A stretch of DNA of 64,000 nt from Segatella copri (GTDB taxonomy: Bacteria > Bacteroidota > Bacteroidia > Bacteroidales > Bacteroidaceae): assembly GCF_015074785.1 (NCBI RefSeq), contig NZ_CP042464.1:2977001-3041000 (forward strand). The letters are read 5' to 3'. The notes below the pieces were generated by a model. That model was not told the origin of the DNA, searched no databases, and saw only the letters and a program-made list of their open reading frames with translations. The position numbers and the translations under genes were made by a program. This document shows, piece by piece, positions 52,760 to 61,753 of this stretch (position 1 is its first letter; each line of letters starts with the position of its first letter).

Positions 52760-54313
52760 ATGACGAATCACTCAACAGAAATAATGAACCAAGCAACGCT
52801 CGATTTTATCCGCCAGCATCAGGACGATGATGTTCGCCAGTTGGCTTTCCTCGGCAGCAAGTATCCCGAGGTAGATATGCCTTTCGCTCTCGATCAGATT
52901 CGCGGGCGAAAGATGGCTCGTGTGAAACTGCCCCGTTGGGCAAGCATCGATGGCATTATCTATCCCCCTCATATTTCGATGGAGCAATGTTCGTCAGAGC
53001 AAACGGCACTTTATAAGGCTGAACTCGCTGCCCGACTGCTCGGCTTGTCTCCTTCATCATCCGAAAACGGAGAAGAAAAGGAGAAGGAGAGCGAAAACGT
53101 CTCAAATCTTCATCTTTCTGAAATTTGCGAATTTGCGGGCAAAGGGGCAGTTGATTCAGAATTCGCCAAAAATGAAGCCACTTGCAAAAAGCAACAGATA
53201 TTAACAGAATCAGAAGAGAATGTTAATGAAACAAAAGAAGAACCTCATGAAGGAGATTTTTCTGAAGAAATCGGGTTTGTTGATCTGACCGGCGGCTTCG
53301 GAGTAGACTTCTCTTACATCGCTTCCCGATTGGGCGTGAAGTCGATGTATGTGGAGCGTCAGGCTCATCTCTGTGAAGCTGCGAAGGAAAACTTTGGGCG
53401 GTTGGGTTTGAAGAACGCCATCGTGAAGAATGGAGACGGAATAGAGGTGCTGCATTCTTTTGCTTCAAAGAAAGAGGCTGCTGCATCAGATTCTTTAGGC
53501 ATAACTGAAGATCAGTCTCAGTCATTACTTAAGACCAATCTTGGTCTTAAGCTGATCTTCATCGATCCTGCCCGTAGAGACGATGCGGGCAACAAGGTAG
53601 TATCTTTGAAAGATTGCACGCCCGATGTAACCCTTTTGCAGGAAGAAATGCTTTCGAAGGCAGATTACGTCATCATCAAACTCTCTCCGATGCTCGACTG
53701 GCACCGTGCGGTAAGCGAATTAAGCTGCGTAAAAGAGGTTCATATCATCTCCGTGAACAATGAGTGCAAGGAACTCCTTTTAGTGCTCTCAGCGCGAAAT
53801 ATGGGCGGAATGGAGGCTTCTTCGGCAGATGGAGAAGTAAAACATGCCGGGAGTCTCCGCATTTATTGTGTCAATGATGCCCAGTCCTTCGTCTGCGACG
53901 AGTTGGATATGGAGTCTTCTTCTGTCAGAATAGCTCCGCCAGTTCTTGAAGAGATGCAGTATCTTTATGAGCCGAATGCCTCATTGATGAAAGCCGGCTG
54001 TTTCAGCGTTTTATCAGAGCGGTATGGAGCCAGAATGCTTTCCAAGAACAGCCATCTTTTCGTGAGCCAGGCACCTATCGAAGCATTCCCAGGCAGAAGT
54101 TTTCGCATCATCGCCGTTTCTTCCTTTAATAAGAAGGAGTTGAAGCGCCATCTCTCAGGCATCACCAAGGCAAACATCGCCACCCGCAACTTCCCCCTTT
54201 CCGTGGCAGAATTGCGCAAGCGCCTGAAGCTGAAAGATGGTGGTGAAACTTATATCTTTGCCACCACACTGAGCGACGAAAGCCATGTGCTGGTTATAAC
54301 GGAGAAAGCTTAG
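52760..54313 (+). CDS. Class I SAM-dependent methyltransferase with C-terminal THUMP-like domain
   Basis: 517 residues from ATG 52760. SAM motif I is FVDLTGGFGVD (about 173-183), and motif IV is FIDPARRDDAGNKV, the DPAR form found in Bacteroidetes proteins of this type. The end (SFNKKELKRHLSGITKANIA, NFPLSVAELRKRLKLKDGG) matches a THUMP-like fold, pointing to an RNA substrate. Between the N-terminal helical part and motif I lies an acidic, Glu/Lys/Ser-rich stretch of about 70 residues (99-170) that looks like an insertion. No recognised orthologue name. Alone, with its own promoter. Confidence 0.82.
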   Translation: MTNHSTEIMNQATLDFIRQHQDDDVRQLAFLGSKYPEVDMPFALDQIRGRKMARVKLPRWASIDGIIYPPHISMEQCSSEQTALYKAELAARLLGLSPSSSENGEEKEKESENVSNLHLSEICEFAGKGAVDSEFAKNEATCKKQQILTESEENVNETKEEPHEGDFSEEIGFVDLTGGFGVDFSYIASRLGVKSMYVERQAHLCEAAKENFGRLGLKNAIVKNGDGIEVLHSFASKKEAAASDSLGITEDQSQSLLKTNLGLKLIFIDPARRDDAGNKVVSLKDCTPDVTLLQEEMLSKADYVIIKLSPMLDWHRAVSELSCVKEVHIISVNNECKELLLVLSARNMGGMEASSADGEVKHAGSLRIYCVNDAQSFVCDELDMESSSVRIAPPVLEEMQYLYEPNASLMKAGCFSVLSERYGARMLSKNSHLFVSQAPIEAFPGRSFRIIAVSSFNKKELKRHLSGITKANIATRNFPLSVAELRKRLKLKDGGETYIFATTLSDESHVLVITEKA

Positions 54314-54384
54314 AATTAGGTATAGTATTGGGTCTTTATGATGTTTTTACTCAAGTTTCGCATGTTAGCTCCACACACTCTACT

Positions 54385-54412
54385 TGAAAGGGCAGAAGCT
54401 CCTAGCCCAGGG
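54385..54412 (+). repeat. Partial copy of the palindromic intergenic repeat
   Basis: The 27 bases from GAAAGGGCAGAAGC to CCCAGGG match 27060-27087 exactly, but the rest of the palindrome is missing and a different terminator follows directly. It again lies between convergent genes. Confidence 0.75.
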
Positions 54413-54424
54413 AGGGCACTGAAA

Positions 54425-54458
54425 AAGTTCCAAGTGGGAGAAATGCCACTTGGAACTT
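54425..54458. terminator. Bidirectional terminator between methyltransferase and carboxylesterase
   Basis: AAGTTCCAAGTGG and CCACTTGGAACTT form a perfect 13-bp stem between convergent genes. Confidence 0.75.
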
Positions 54459-54464
54459 GACGTA

Positions 54465-56006
54465 TTATTTTCTTTTTTCCTTGAAGAACTTCTCGAAGAA
54501 GTCCATTTGCTTTTGATTTTGAACAGGACCCAAATGCAGTCCTTCCTTCATAATCATCACCGTTGGTTTACCTTCCTGGTAGGTAGTCCAGAAAGGAAGG
54601 CTATTCCCATTTGGATTGCCGGTCTTGGTAAAGTTAATCCAGTAGCGTGACATGATTTGTTCCATGTGCTGCTCCGTCTCGGTCATCTTTCCAGAGCCAA
54701 ACTTATAGCCATAGATGAATGGCATCTCTGCCACATGGCTGGCTCCTCCCTTGCGGCTTTTCACGATGGTGTTCTCTGAGTCTTGGTCAAAGTAATACAT
54801 ATACACCTTGCCCTTGCCGGTCTTGCTCTGCAGGTTAGCCCAGGCATACGTTCCCCATGCAAAGGAGCCATCACGGAAAATGTCGGATTGGGCGAAGTAG
54901 GTTTCTTCCTCTGTTTTGGCAGGATAGAGACTGAGAACCTGGTCTGCCCAGCTTCCATATATCTCATGGATTCTTTTCTCATAGTCACTTACACTGACAG
55001 GGCGGCTAAACATACTTCCTTCGTCGCTGTTGGTTCCTATGATGACATTTACATCATTGTAGTTTCCCTTTTCATAGAGCTTATACTGGTCATCGGTGAT
55101 GCTGTAGCCATCCACATTAGGCCAGAAGGATTCCATGGCGGTATTCTTCACGATGTCCATGAAAGGAACTTTTCTGAGTTGCTTAATGTTCTTTACTTTA
55201 AGTTTCTTTTGAAGTGCCAGTCCGCTTGCCTCTGCTGCTTTAGTTGTGAGCATGGCGGTGTTGCCGTTTCTTGCTTCACCCACAGGCCAGAAGGAGCTAC
55301 CACTTTCGCTGATGGCACCACGGAATAGTCCCTTGGCAAGGGGAGAGGCGCATAGTATACTTACCGAGATACCACCGGCAGATTCTCCTGCAATGGTAAT
55401 CTTGTCAGGGTCTCCACCGAAGGCAGCGATATTGTCGTGAATCCATTTTAAGGCCATCACTTGGTCAAGGATGCCATAGTTACCAGATATGTTCTTGCCT
55501 GATTCCTTACTCAGCTCTGGATGTGCCATGAATCCCAAGGCTCCCAAGCGGTATTCTATGCTACAATAGATGATGCCTTCCTTGACAAAGCTTTCCTGGG
55601 TTCCACTATAAGAGCCTGTGAGGAAGGCTCCTCCATGAATCATCACAAATACAGGGAGTTTGTCATTCTTACTCTTGGCTGGCGTTTCCACACTGAGGTA
55701 TAGGCAGTCCTCGCTCATGCCCAGCTCTCCACCATTTTGGTTAGGGTCGATGGGCTGTGGTGGACGGTCTCCCCATTTATCTGCTTTGAATACTCCCTTC
55801 CAAGGCTTCTTGCTCACTGGGGCTTTCCATCTAAGGTTACCCACTGGTGCTTCTGCGTATGGGATTCTCTTGTAAAGGGCGAATCCTTCATGTTCCACAC
55901 CTTCAATTTCTCCTTGCTCCACTGTTGTTCTTAGCAGTTGGGCGTTAGCTGCCGATAGGCAAAAGAGTGTCAGGGCGGCTGTCAGTAGATGTCTTTTCAA
56001 TTTCAT
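54465..56006 (-). CDS. Secreted type-B carboxylesterase
   Basis: 513 residues with a signal peptide (AALTLFCLSAANA). The nucleophile is Ser209 in TIAGESAGG. The oxyanion loop is HGGAFLTGS (124-132), EDCLYLSV (99-106) is the family's second signature, Glu sits in GTNSDEGSMF and His in GASHVAEMPF. Alpha/beta-hydrolase of the cholinesterase-like family; in gut Bacteroidetes such enzymes de-esterify plant or host compounds, but the substrate is not readable. No lipobox, so it is likely periplasmic. Confidence 0.9.
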   Translation of the reverse strand: MKLKRHLLTAALTLFCLSAANAQLLRTTVEQGEIEGVEHEGFALYKRIPYAEAPVGNLRWKAPVSKKPWKGVFKADKWGDRPPQPIDPNQNGGELGMSEDCLYLSVETPAKSKNDKLPVFVMIHGGAFLTGSYSGTQESFVKEGIIYCSIEYRLGALGFMAHPELSKESGKNISGNYGILDQVMALKWIHDNIAAFGGDPDKITIAGESAGGISVSILCASPLAKGLFRGAISESGSSFWPVGEARNGNTAMLTTKAAEASGLALQKKLKVKNIKQLRKVPFMDIVKNTAMESFWPNVDGYSITDDQYKLYEKGNYNDVNVIIGTNSDEGSMFSRPVSVSDYEKRIHEIYGSWADQVLSLYPAKTEEETYFAQSDIFRDGSFAWGTYAWANLQSKTGKGKVYMYYFDQDSENTIVKSRKGGASHVAEMPFIYGYKFGSGKMTETEQHMEQIMSRYWINFTKTGNPNGNSLPFWTTYQEGKPTVMIMKEGLHLGPVQNQKQMDFFEKFFKEKRK

Positions 56007-56156
56007 TTCTGGTTATTCTATTAATTCCGCAACACTATTATTAATTAAACGTTTTAAGAACCTGAGCAGTAGAAAGTTACTCCGGATTTTGCTATGTCAG
56101 AATTTTCACTTATCTTAGTGTTGCGAAAAGAAAACAAGCAAAAACTCTGATATGAC

Positions 56157-56330
56157 ATGGCAAAGATACAAATTAAATCTGAGAAACTCACTCCTTTTGG
56201 AGGAATATTTTCGGGTCATGGAGCAATTTGACTCCACATTGTCATCTGTAATCGACTCAATCCTCAGAATTTCACTACTCATTTGATGAACCATCTCTCG
56301 CTTCATCCGACACTTCGCACTTCTCGCCAG
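56157..56330 (+). pseudogene. IS1380-family transposase remnant
   Basis: The frame opens MAKIQIKSEKLTPFGGIFS, the usual start of Bacteroidetes IS1380-type transposases, then shifts (VMEQFDSTLSSVIDS) and shifts again into TTHLMNHLSLHPTLRT, a segment that normally lies about 50 residues further on. So there are two frameshifts and an internal deletion, and the DDE domain is gone. Confidence 0.65.
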
Positions 56331-56347
56331 TGTTGGAGAGAATAGAT

Positions 56348-56452
56348 GATCGAGCTTTTTCTTATTGTGATTCCTTGGAGAATGTTAGTTTTCCGCCAGT
56401 GCTTAAAACTATCGGTAAAGATATTCCGCCAAAACCATCACTAAATGGGTGA
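56348..56452 (+). pseudogene. BspA-type leucine-rich-repeat fragment
   Basis: The frame DRAFSYCDSLENVSFPP ... VLKTIGKDI is one LRR_5/BspA repeat (AF.YC.SLE.V..P..LK.IG) and ends at TGA 56450-56452. It adjoins the IS1380 remnant, so this intergenic stretch is a composite of two decayed genes. Nothing else is seen in 56007-56156. Confidence 0.55.
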
Positions 56453-56507
56453 TATAGGCTAGTTTGGGAGCTGTAATTAAAAATTAACCCCTAAAAAACT
56501 GCAAAAA

Positions 56508-56547
56508 AAGTAGCAATATTTGGTAATTTGCCAAAATATTGCTACTT
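56508..56547. promoter_or_regulatory. Large palindrome covering the acetyltransferase promoter
   Basis: AAGTAGCAATATTTGG (56508-56523) and CCAAAATATTGCTACTT (56531-56547) pair over 16 positions with one extra A. The two arms contain the -33 TTTG and most of the -7 box, so a dimeric regulator bound here would exclude polymerase. Confidence 0.65.
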
Positions 56548-56550
56548 TTG
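56519..56550 (+). promoter_or_regulatory. Promoter of the acetyltransferase gene
   Basis: TTTG (56519-56522), exactly 20 bases, TACTTTTG (56543-56550); about 32 bases before ATG 56583. Confidence 0.75.
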
Positions 56551-56582
56551 CATTTATAATATTGCAAACTAGTTTGAAAATC

Positions 56583-57734
56583 ATGTCATTAATAGAAATT
56601 AAAAAGGTCAAAACAAAGAAGGACTTGAAGACGTTCATCGACTTCCATTACGACCTCTACGAAGGCAACGAATATGATGTGCCTAATCTTTTCAGCGACG
56701 ACATGAATACTCTGAGCAAGGACAAGAACGCTGCGTTCGAGTTCTGCGAGGCAGAGTATTTTCTTGCCTATAAGGACGGCAAGCTGGCAGGTCGCGTCGC
56801 TGCCATTATCAATCATAAGGCAAACAATAAATGGGGCAGGAAGTCGGTCCGTTTCGGCTGGATTGATTTCATTGACGACCGCGAGGTTTCCAAGGCTCTT
56901 CTCGATGCTGTAGAGAAATACGGTAAGGAGAAGGGAATGGAAGATATTGTAGGTCCGCTGGGTTTTACCGATATGGATCCAGAAGGCATGCTTACCTGGG
57001 GCTTTGACCAGCTAGGCACCATGCCTACCATTTATAATTATTCATATTATCCGGAGCACATTGAGGCTCTGGAGGGTTTTACCGTAGATAATAAGTATGT
57101 AGAGTATAAACTGATGGTGCCAGATACCATCCCGGAGAAATATTCCAAGATAGCGGCGATGATAGAGAAAAGATACAATCTCCATGTCCGCAAACTTACC
57201 CGTAAGGATATTTATCAGGGCGGATACGGACAGAAGATTTTCGACCTCATCAATGATACATACAAGCATCTCTATGGTTATTCCGAACTTTCACAGAAGC
57301 AGATAGACCAGTACATCAAGATGTATCTGTCTTTGCTCGACCTGAACTTTGTGACAGCCATAGAAGACTGGACTACTGAGGATCATAAGATGATAGGTAT
57401 CGGTATTACGATGCCTTCCCTTTCCAGAGCTCTGCAGAAGTGTCATAGGGGCAGGCTGCTTCCTTTTGGCTGGTGGCATCTGCTGCGCGCTATCAAGTTC
57501 CATAAAACCAAGATTGTCGACCTTCTGCTCATCGGTATCCAGCCGGAATACCGTGCAAAGGGTGCCAATGCGCTGCTCTTTGCCGACCTGATTCCTATCT
57601 ATCAGAAGTATGGAATCGAGTGGGGAGAAACACAGGTGGAAATGGAAGATAATGCTGCCGTGCAGGGACAATGGGGCGTCTTGGATCCAGTCCTTCACAA
57701 GCGCCGCAACTGCTATATTAAGAGTATCAGGTAA
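56583..57734 (+). CDS. GNAT-like N-acetyltransferase of the Bacteroidetes type
   Basis: 383 residues from ATG 56583 (MSLIEIKKVKTKKDLKTF); the longer frame would start inside the palindrome and is rejected. An N-terminal segment (YDVPNLFSDDMNTLSKDKN) leads into AEYFLAYKDGKLAGRVAAII, the acetyl-CoA-binding beta strand of the fold. A second GNAT-like part follows, with LLLIGIQPEYRAKGANALLF and ETQVEMEDNAAVQGQW. The substrate is unknown. A palindrome over the promoter suggests specific control. Confidence 0.75.
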   Translation: MSLIEIKKVKTKKDLKTFIDFHYDLYEGNEYDVPNLFSDDMNTLSKDKNAAFEFCEAEYFLAYKDGKLAGRVAAIINHKANNKWGRKSVRFGWIDFIDDREVSKALLDAVEKYGKEKGMEDIVGPLGFTDMDPEGMLTWGFDQLGTMPTIYNYSYYPEHIEALEGFTVDNKYVEYKLMVPDTIPEKYSKIAAMIEKRYNLHVRKLTRKDIYQGGYGQKIFDLINDTYKHLYGYSELSQKQIDQYIKMYLSLLDLNFVTAIEDWTTEDHKMIGIGITMPSLSRALQKCHRGRLLPFGWWHLLRAIKFHKTKIVDLLLIGIQPEYRAKGANALLFADLIPIYQKYGIEWGETQVEMEDNAAVQGQWGVLDPVLHKRRNCYIKSIR

Positions 57735-57833
57735 ATAGCAATTGTTGTGTTGGCAATTATCTGATAAACAGAATATTGCAACATCATTTGCTATGTTATA
57801 AGAAAATAAATAAGAATAACTAAGGAGGAAATC

Positions 57834-59843
57834 ATGTCTGAAGATAAAAACTTAGGTAACAGCGAATTGAATGCCGCTGATGAGCTTACCAATGCCCCTC
57901 AGGAGCAGCAGCCGGTAGAGTATACCGACGATAACATCCGCCACTTGAGCGATATGGAGCATGTACGCACCCGTCCGGGTATGTACATCGGCCGTCTGGG
58001 AGATGGAAATCTGCCGGAAGATGGTATTTATGTGCTCTTGAAGGAGGTGGTAGACAACTCTATCGATGAATTCAAGATGGGTGCAGGTGCCCGTCTGGAA
58101 ATCGATATCGAGGACAATCTGCGTGTCAGCGTGCGCGACTATGGCCGTGGTATTCCTCAGGGTAAGCTCGTTGAGGCTGTAAGTGTGCTGAATACCGGCG
58201 GTAAGTACGACAGCAAGGCGTTCAAGAAGAGCGTCGGTCTGAACGGTGTGGGTGTGAAGGCGGTCAATGCCCTCAGTTCCCACTTCGAAGTAAAGTCGTA
58301 CCGCGACGGAAAGGTGCGCCATCTGAAGTTTGAGAAAGGTATTCTGAAGAGCGACACGATGGAAGATACTGAAGACGAGAACGGTACCTTTATCTTCTTC
58401 GAGCCGGATAATACACTCTTCAAGAACTATTCCTTCCACGATGATTTCGTGGAAACGATGCTCCGCAACTATACTTATCTGAACACCGGACTCACCATCA
58501 TGCACAATGGCCGCCGCATCTTGAGCCGCCATGGTCTGCAGGATTTGCTGAGCGATAATATGACCAACGAAGGTCTCTACGACATCGTCCACATGAAGGG
58601 CGAGGACATCGAGATTGCCTTCACCCATACCAACCAGTATGGCGAGGAGTATTATTCCTTCGTCAACGGTCAGCACACCACCCAGGGAGGTACGCATCAG
58701 AGTGCCTTCAAGGAACATATTGCCAAGACTATCAAGGAGTTCTACGGCAAGTATGAGTATGCTGACATCCGAAACGGACTGGTGGCTGCCATTGCCATCA
58801 ACGTAGAAGAACCGGTCTTCGAGAGTCAGACCAAGATTAAGCTCGGAAGTACTACGATGACGCCGAATGGTGGCGAAACCATCAATAAGTATGTGGGCGA
58901 TTTCCTGAAGAAGGAAGTAGACAACTATCTCCATATCCATAAGGATGTAGCTGAGATTCTGGAGAATAAGATTAAGGAGAGCGAACGTGAGCGCAAGGCG
59001 ATGGCGGGCGTTACCAAACTAGCCCGTGAGCGTGCCAAGAAGGCGAATCTCCACAACCGTAAGCTCCGCGACTGCCGCATCCATTTCAGCGACGCCAAGA
59101 ACGAGCGCAAGGAGGAGAGTTCCATCTTCATCACCGAGGGCGATTCTGCCAGCGGAAGCATCACCAAGAGCCGCGATGTGAATACCCAGGCGGTGTTCTC
59201 TCTGCGTGGTAAACCGCTCAACAGTTTCGGTCTTACCAAGAAGGTGGTTTATGAGAACGAGGAGTTCAATCTGCTTCAGGCGGCTCTCGATATAGAGGAC
59301 GGCTTGGATTCATTGCGTTACAACAAGGTGATTGTGGCAACCGATGCGGATGTCGACGGAATGCACATCCGCCTGCTCATCATTACCTTCTTCCTTCAGT
59401 TCTTCCCAGATCTCATTAAGAAGGGCCATGTCTACGTGCTTCAGACCCCATTGTTCCGAGTGCGCAACAAGCGAACCAAGATCAAGAATAAGCAGGCGGT
59501 GGCTGATGCGGATGCGAAACTGGGAAGCAAGGAGAAAAAGAGCGATTTCATCACGCATTACTGTTACAGCGATGAGGAGCGCCAGCAGGCGATTCGCGAT
59601 TTGGGTCCTGACCCTGAAATCACCCGATTCAAAGGATTGGGAGAGATTTCGCCTGATGAATTCGCCCATTTCATCGGTCCCGACATGCGATTGGAGCAGG
59701 TTACGCTGCATAAAACCGATCAGGTGCAGAAGCTGCTGGAATATTATATGGGTAAGAACACGATGGAGCGCCAGAATTTCATCATCGAAAATCTGGTGAT
59801 AGAAGAGGATATTCCGGAGGAAGACTCAGCACCGTTGGATTAA
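57834..59843 (+). CDS. parE: DNA topoisomerase IV subunit B (type IIA, ParE/GyrB-like)
   Basis: 669 residues. GHKL ATPase motifs [10 protein letters not shown] (71-80) and [11 protein letters not shown], the [17 protein letters not shown] lid region, and the Toprim acids in EGDSASGS (435-442) and DADVDGMHI (504-512) are all present. It is shorter than GyrB and lacks the long GyrB insert, favouring ParE. A clear AGGAGG lies before the ATG. No parC is visible; the S41 protease follows by 34 bases. Confidence 0.9.
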   Translation: MSEDKNLGNSELNAADELTNAPQEQQPVEYTDDNIRHLSDMEHVRTRPGMYIGRLGDGNLPEDGIYVLLKEVVDNSIDEFKMGAGARLEIDIEDNLRVSVRDYGRGIPQGKLVEAVSVLNTGGKYDSKAFKKSVGLNGVGVKAVNALSSHFEVKSYRDGKVRHLKFEKGILKSDTMEDTEDENGTFIFFEPDNTLFKNYSFHDDFVETMLRNYTYLNTGLTIMHNGRRILSRHGLQDLLSDNMTNEGLYDIVHMKGEDIEIAFTHTNQYGEEYYSFVNGQHTTQGGTHQSAFKEHIAKTIKEFYGKYEYADIRNGLVAAIAINVEEPVFESQTKIKLGSTTMTPNGGETINKYVGDFLKKEVDNYLHIHKDVAEILENKIKESERERKAMAGVTKLARERAKKANLHNRKLRDCRIHFSDAKNERKEESSIFITEGDSASGSITKSRDVNTQAVFSLRGKPLNSFGLTKKVVYENEEFNLLQAALDIEDGLDSLRYNKVIVATDADVDGMHIRLLIITFFLQFFPDLIKKGHVYVLQTPLFRVRNKRTKIKNKQAVADADAKLGSKEKKSDFITHYCYSDEERQQAIRDLGPDPEITRFKGLGEISPDEFAHFIGPDMRLEQVTLHKTDQVQKLLEYYMGKNTMERQNFIIENLVIEEDIPEEDSAPLD

Positions 59844-59877
59844 ATGAAGTGAAGAGTGAAGAACGAAGTTTAAAAAA

Positions 59878-61461
59878 ATGAAGAAATATCTATTTATTGC
59901 GCTCATGGCATTCCTGGCAGTAACTTCTGCCAGTGCCCAGTTGCGTATCAAGATGGGCAAGAACAGCCCGATAGAGAAGTTGGGAAGGGCTGAAATCGCC
60001 ATTACCAACCTTTATGTGGATAGTGTGGATGAGAATAAGCTCGTAGAGGACGCCATCCGAGGCATGCTCGAAAAGCTCGACCCTCATTCTTCTTACGCCA
60101 CAGCCAAGGAAACCAAGGCGATGAACGAGCCGCTTAATGGCAGTTTTGATGGCATTGGCGTGCAGTTTAATATGGTAGATGATACGTTGCTCGTTATCCA
60201 GCCGGTTACGAACGGACCTTCTGAGAAGGTGGGAATCATTGCCGGCGACCGCATTGTGGCTGTAAACGATACTGCCATTTCGGGCGTGAAGATGAGCAAG
60301 GAGGAAATCATGAAGCGCCTTCGTGGTCCTAAGGGAACAACGGTGAATCTTACCATTGTGCGCCGTGGCATCAAGGATAAGCTCATCTTCAAGGTAAAGC
60401 GCGATAAAATTCCGGTAACTACGATGGATGCGGCTTATATGATTCGTCCGGGCATCGGATACATCCGATTGGGAAGCTTCGGTCTTACCAGTCATAAAGA
60501 GGTAACAATAGCGATGGATTCGCTGAAAAAGAAGGGAATGAAGGACCTTATCTTCGACCTTGAGGATAATGGTGGAGGCTATCTTCAGGCTGCGGCTCAG
60601 ATTGCCAACGAGTTCCTGCAGAAGGGCGATCTCATCGTTTATACCAGCGGTCGTGCAGCGCCTCGCCAGGAATATAAGGCGCAGGCTAACGGCAGATGGC
60701 GCAAGGGCAAGGTGGTGGTGCTCACCAATGAGTTTACCGCTTCTGCCGCCGAGATTGTTTCCGGAGCCATCCAGGATCAGGACCGTGGTGTAGTGGTTGG
60801 TCGCAGAACCTTCGGCAAGGGATTGGTGCAGCGTCCGCTGACCTTCGATGATGGCAGTGAGATTCGTCTCACTATCGCCCATTACTATACGCCTAGCGGC
60901 AGATGCATCCAGAAGCCATATAAGAAAGGTGACAGATTGGATTATGCGATGGATCTGGACAAGCGTTACAAGCATGGCGAGTTCACCAATCAGGACAGCA
61001 TCCATCTTTCAGACAGTCTGAAGTATTACACCTTGCGCAAGCATCGTGTAGTTTATGGTGGTGGTGGAATCATGCCAGATTATTTCGTGCCGCTGGATAC
61101 AACCAAGTACACCAAGATGCACCGCCAGCTGGCTGCCAAGAGCATCGTCATCAACCAGAGTCTGAAGTTCATCGATGCGCACCGCAAGGAACTCAAGAGC
61201 CAGTATAAGGATTTTAACAAGTTCCTCGCCACCTACGAGGTTCCTTCTTCGCTGATAGAAGGCATTATCGCCGAGGGCAAGAAGGAGAAGATAGAGCCGA
61301 AGGATGAGGCTGAATTAACTCAGACGAAGAAATACCTCGCCCTGCAGCTGAAAGCCCTTGTAGCACGAGATATCTGGGATATGAGCCAATACTTCCAGGT
61401 ATGGAACGAGACAAACGAGATAGTTCAGCGCGCCTTGGAGTTGCTTATTACGGGAAAATAA
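59878..61461 (+). CDS. S41-family C-terminal processing peptidase
   Basis: 527 residues with a signal peptide (LMAFLAVTSASA). A PDZ domain spans about 90-165 (SEKVGIIAGDRIVAVNDTAI). The catalytic Ser289 is in NEFTASAAEIVSG and Lys314 in RTFGKGLVQRP. A C-terminal helical extension follows. CtpA/Prc-type proteases trim or destroy periplasmic proteins after their C-termini. It may be cotranscribed with parE; a copy of the GTGAAGAGTG word lies in the short gap. Confidence 0.93.
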   Translation: MKKYLFIALMAFLAVTSASAQLRIKMGKNSPIEKLGRAEIAITNLYVDSVDENKLVEDAIRGMLEKLDPHSSYATAKETKAMNEPLNGSFDGIGVQFNMVDDTLLVIQPVTNGPSEKVGIIAGDRIVAVNDTAISGVKMSKEEIMKRLRGPKGTTVNLTIVRRGIKDKLIFKVKRDKIPVTTMDAAYMIRPGIGYIRLGSFGLTSHKEVTIAMDSLKKKGMKDLIFDLEDNGGGYLQAAAQIANEFLQKGDLIVYTSGRAAPRQEYKAQANGRWRKGKVVVLTNEFTASAAEIVSGAIQDQDRGVVVGRRTFGKGLVQRPLTFDDGSEIRLTIAHYYTPSGRCIQKPYKKGDRLDYAMDLDKRYKHGEFTNQDSIHLSDSLKYYTLRKHRVVYGGGGIMPDYFVPLDTTKYTKMHRQLAAKSIVINQSLKFIDAHRKELKSQYKDFNKFLATYEVPSSLIEGIIAEGKKEKIEPKDEAELTQTKKYLALQLKALVARDIWDMSQYFQVWNETNEIVQRALELLITGK

Positions 61462-61486
61462 ACTGTTAACTGTTGACGCTGTTAAC

Positions 61487-61539
61487 AAGAAATAAAAGAG
61501 GGTGTCAAAAACAGTATGACGCACCCTCTTTTATTTCTT
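61487..61539 (+). terminator. Terminator after the S41 protease
   Basis: AAGAAATAAAAGAGGGTG (61487-61504) and its exact complement (61522-61539) form an 18-bp stem. Base composition becomes markedly AT-rich beyond it. Confidence 0.85.
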
Positions 61540-61598
61540 GTAGACCTTTTGATAATTATTAGCAACTCTAGGTTATAGTTAAGTATGTTAAATATAGT

Positions 61599-61647
61599 TA
61601 TATTTGTGGTGTTAAGCTTCTTTGTGGTGTTTTTTTTATTATTTTTG
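61599..61647 (+). promoter_or_regulatory. Two candidate -7 boxes before the lipoprotein pair
   Basis: TATATTTG (61599-61606) and TATTTTTG (61640-61647) both fit TAnnTTTG. Neither has TTTG at 19-20 bases. The leader would be 100-145 bases. No gene is seen in 61540-61753. Confidence 0.35.
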
Positions 61648-61753
61648 CAAAATATTTGGGATGGTTTTATTTACAGATAAAGCAGTACGTTTGTGATAGC
61701 ATCATTCCATTCGTAAATAGTATTTAAGTAAAAAATTAGTATTGCATTTTTTT

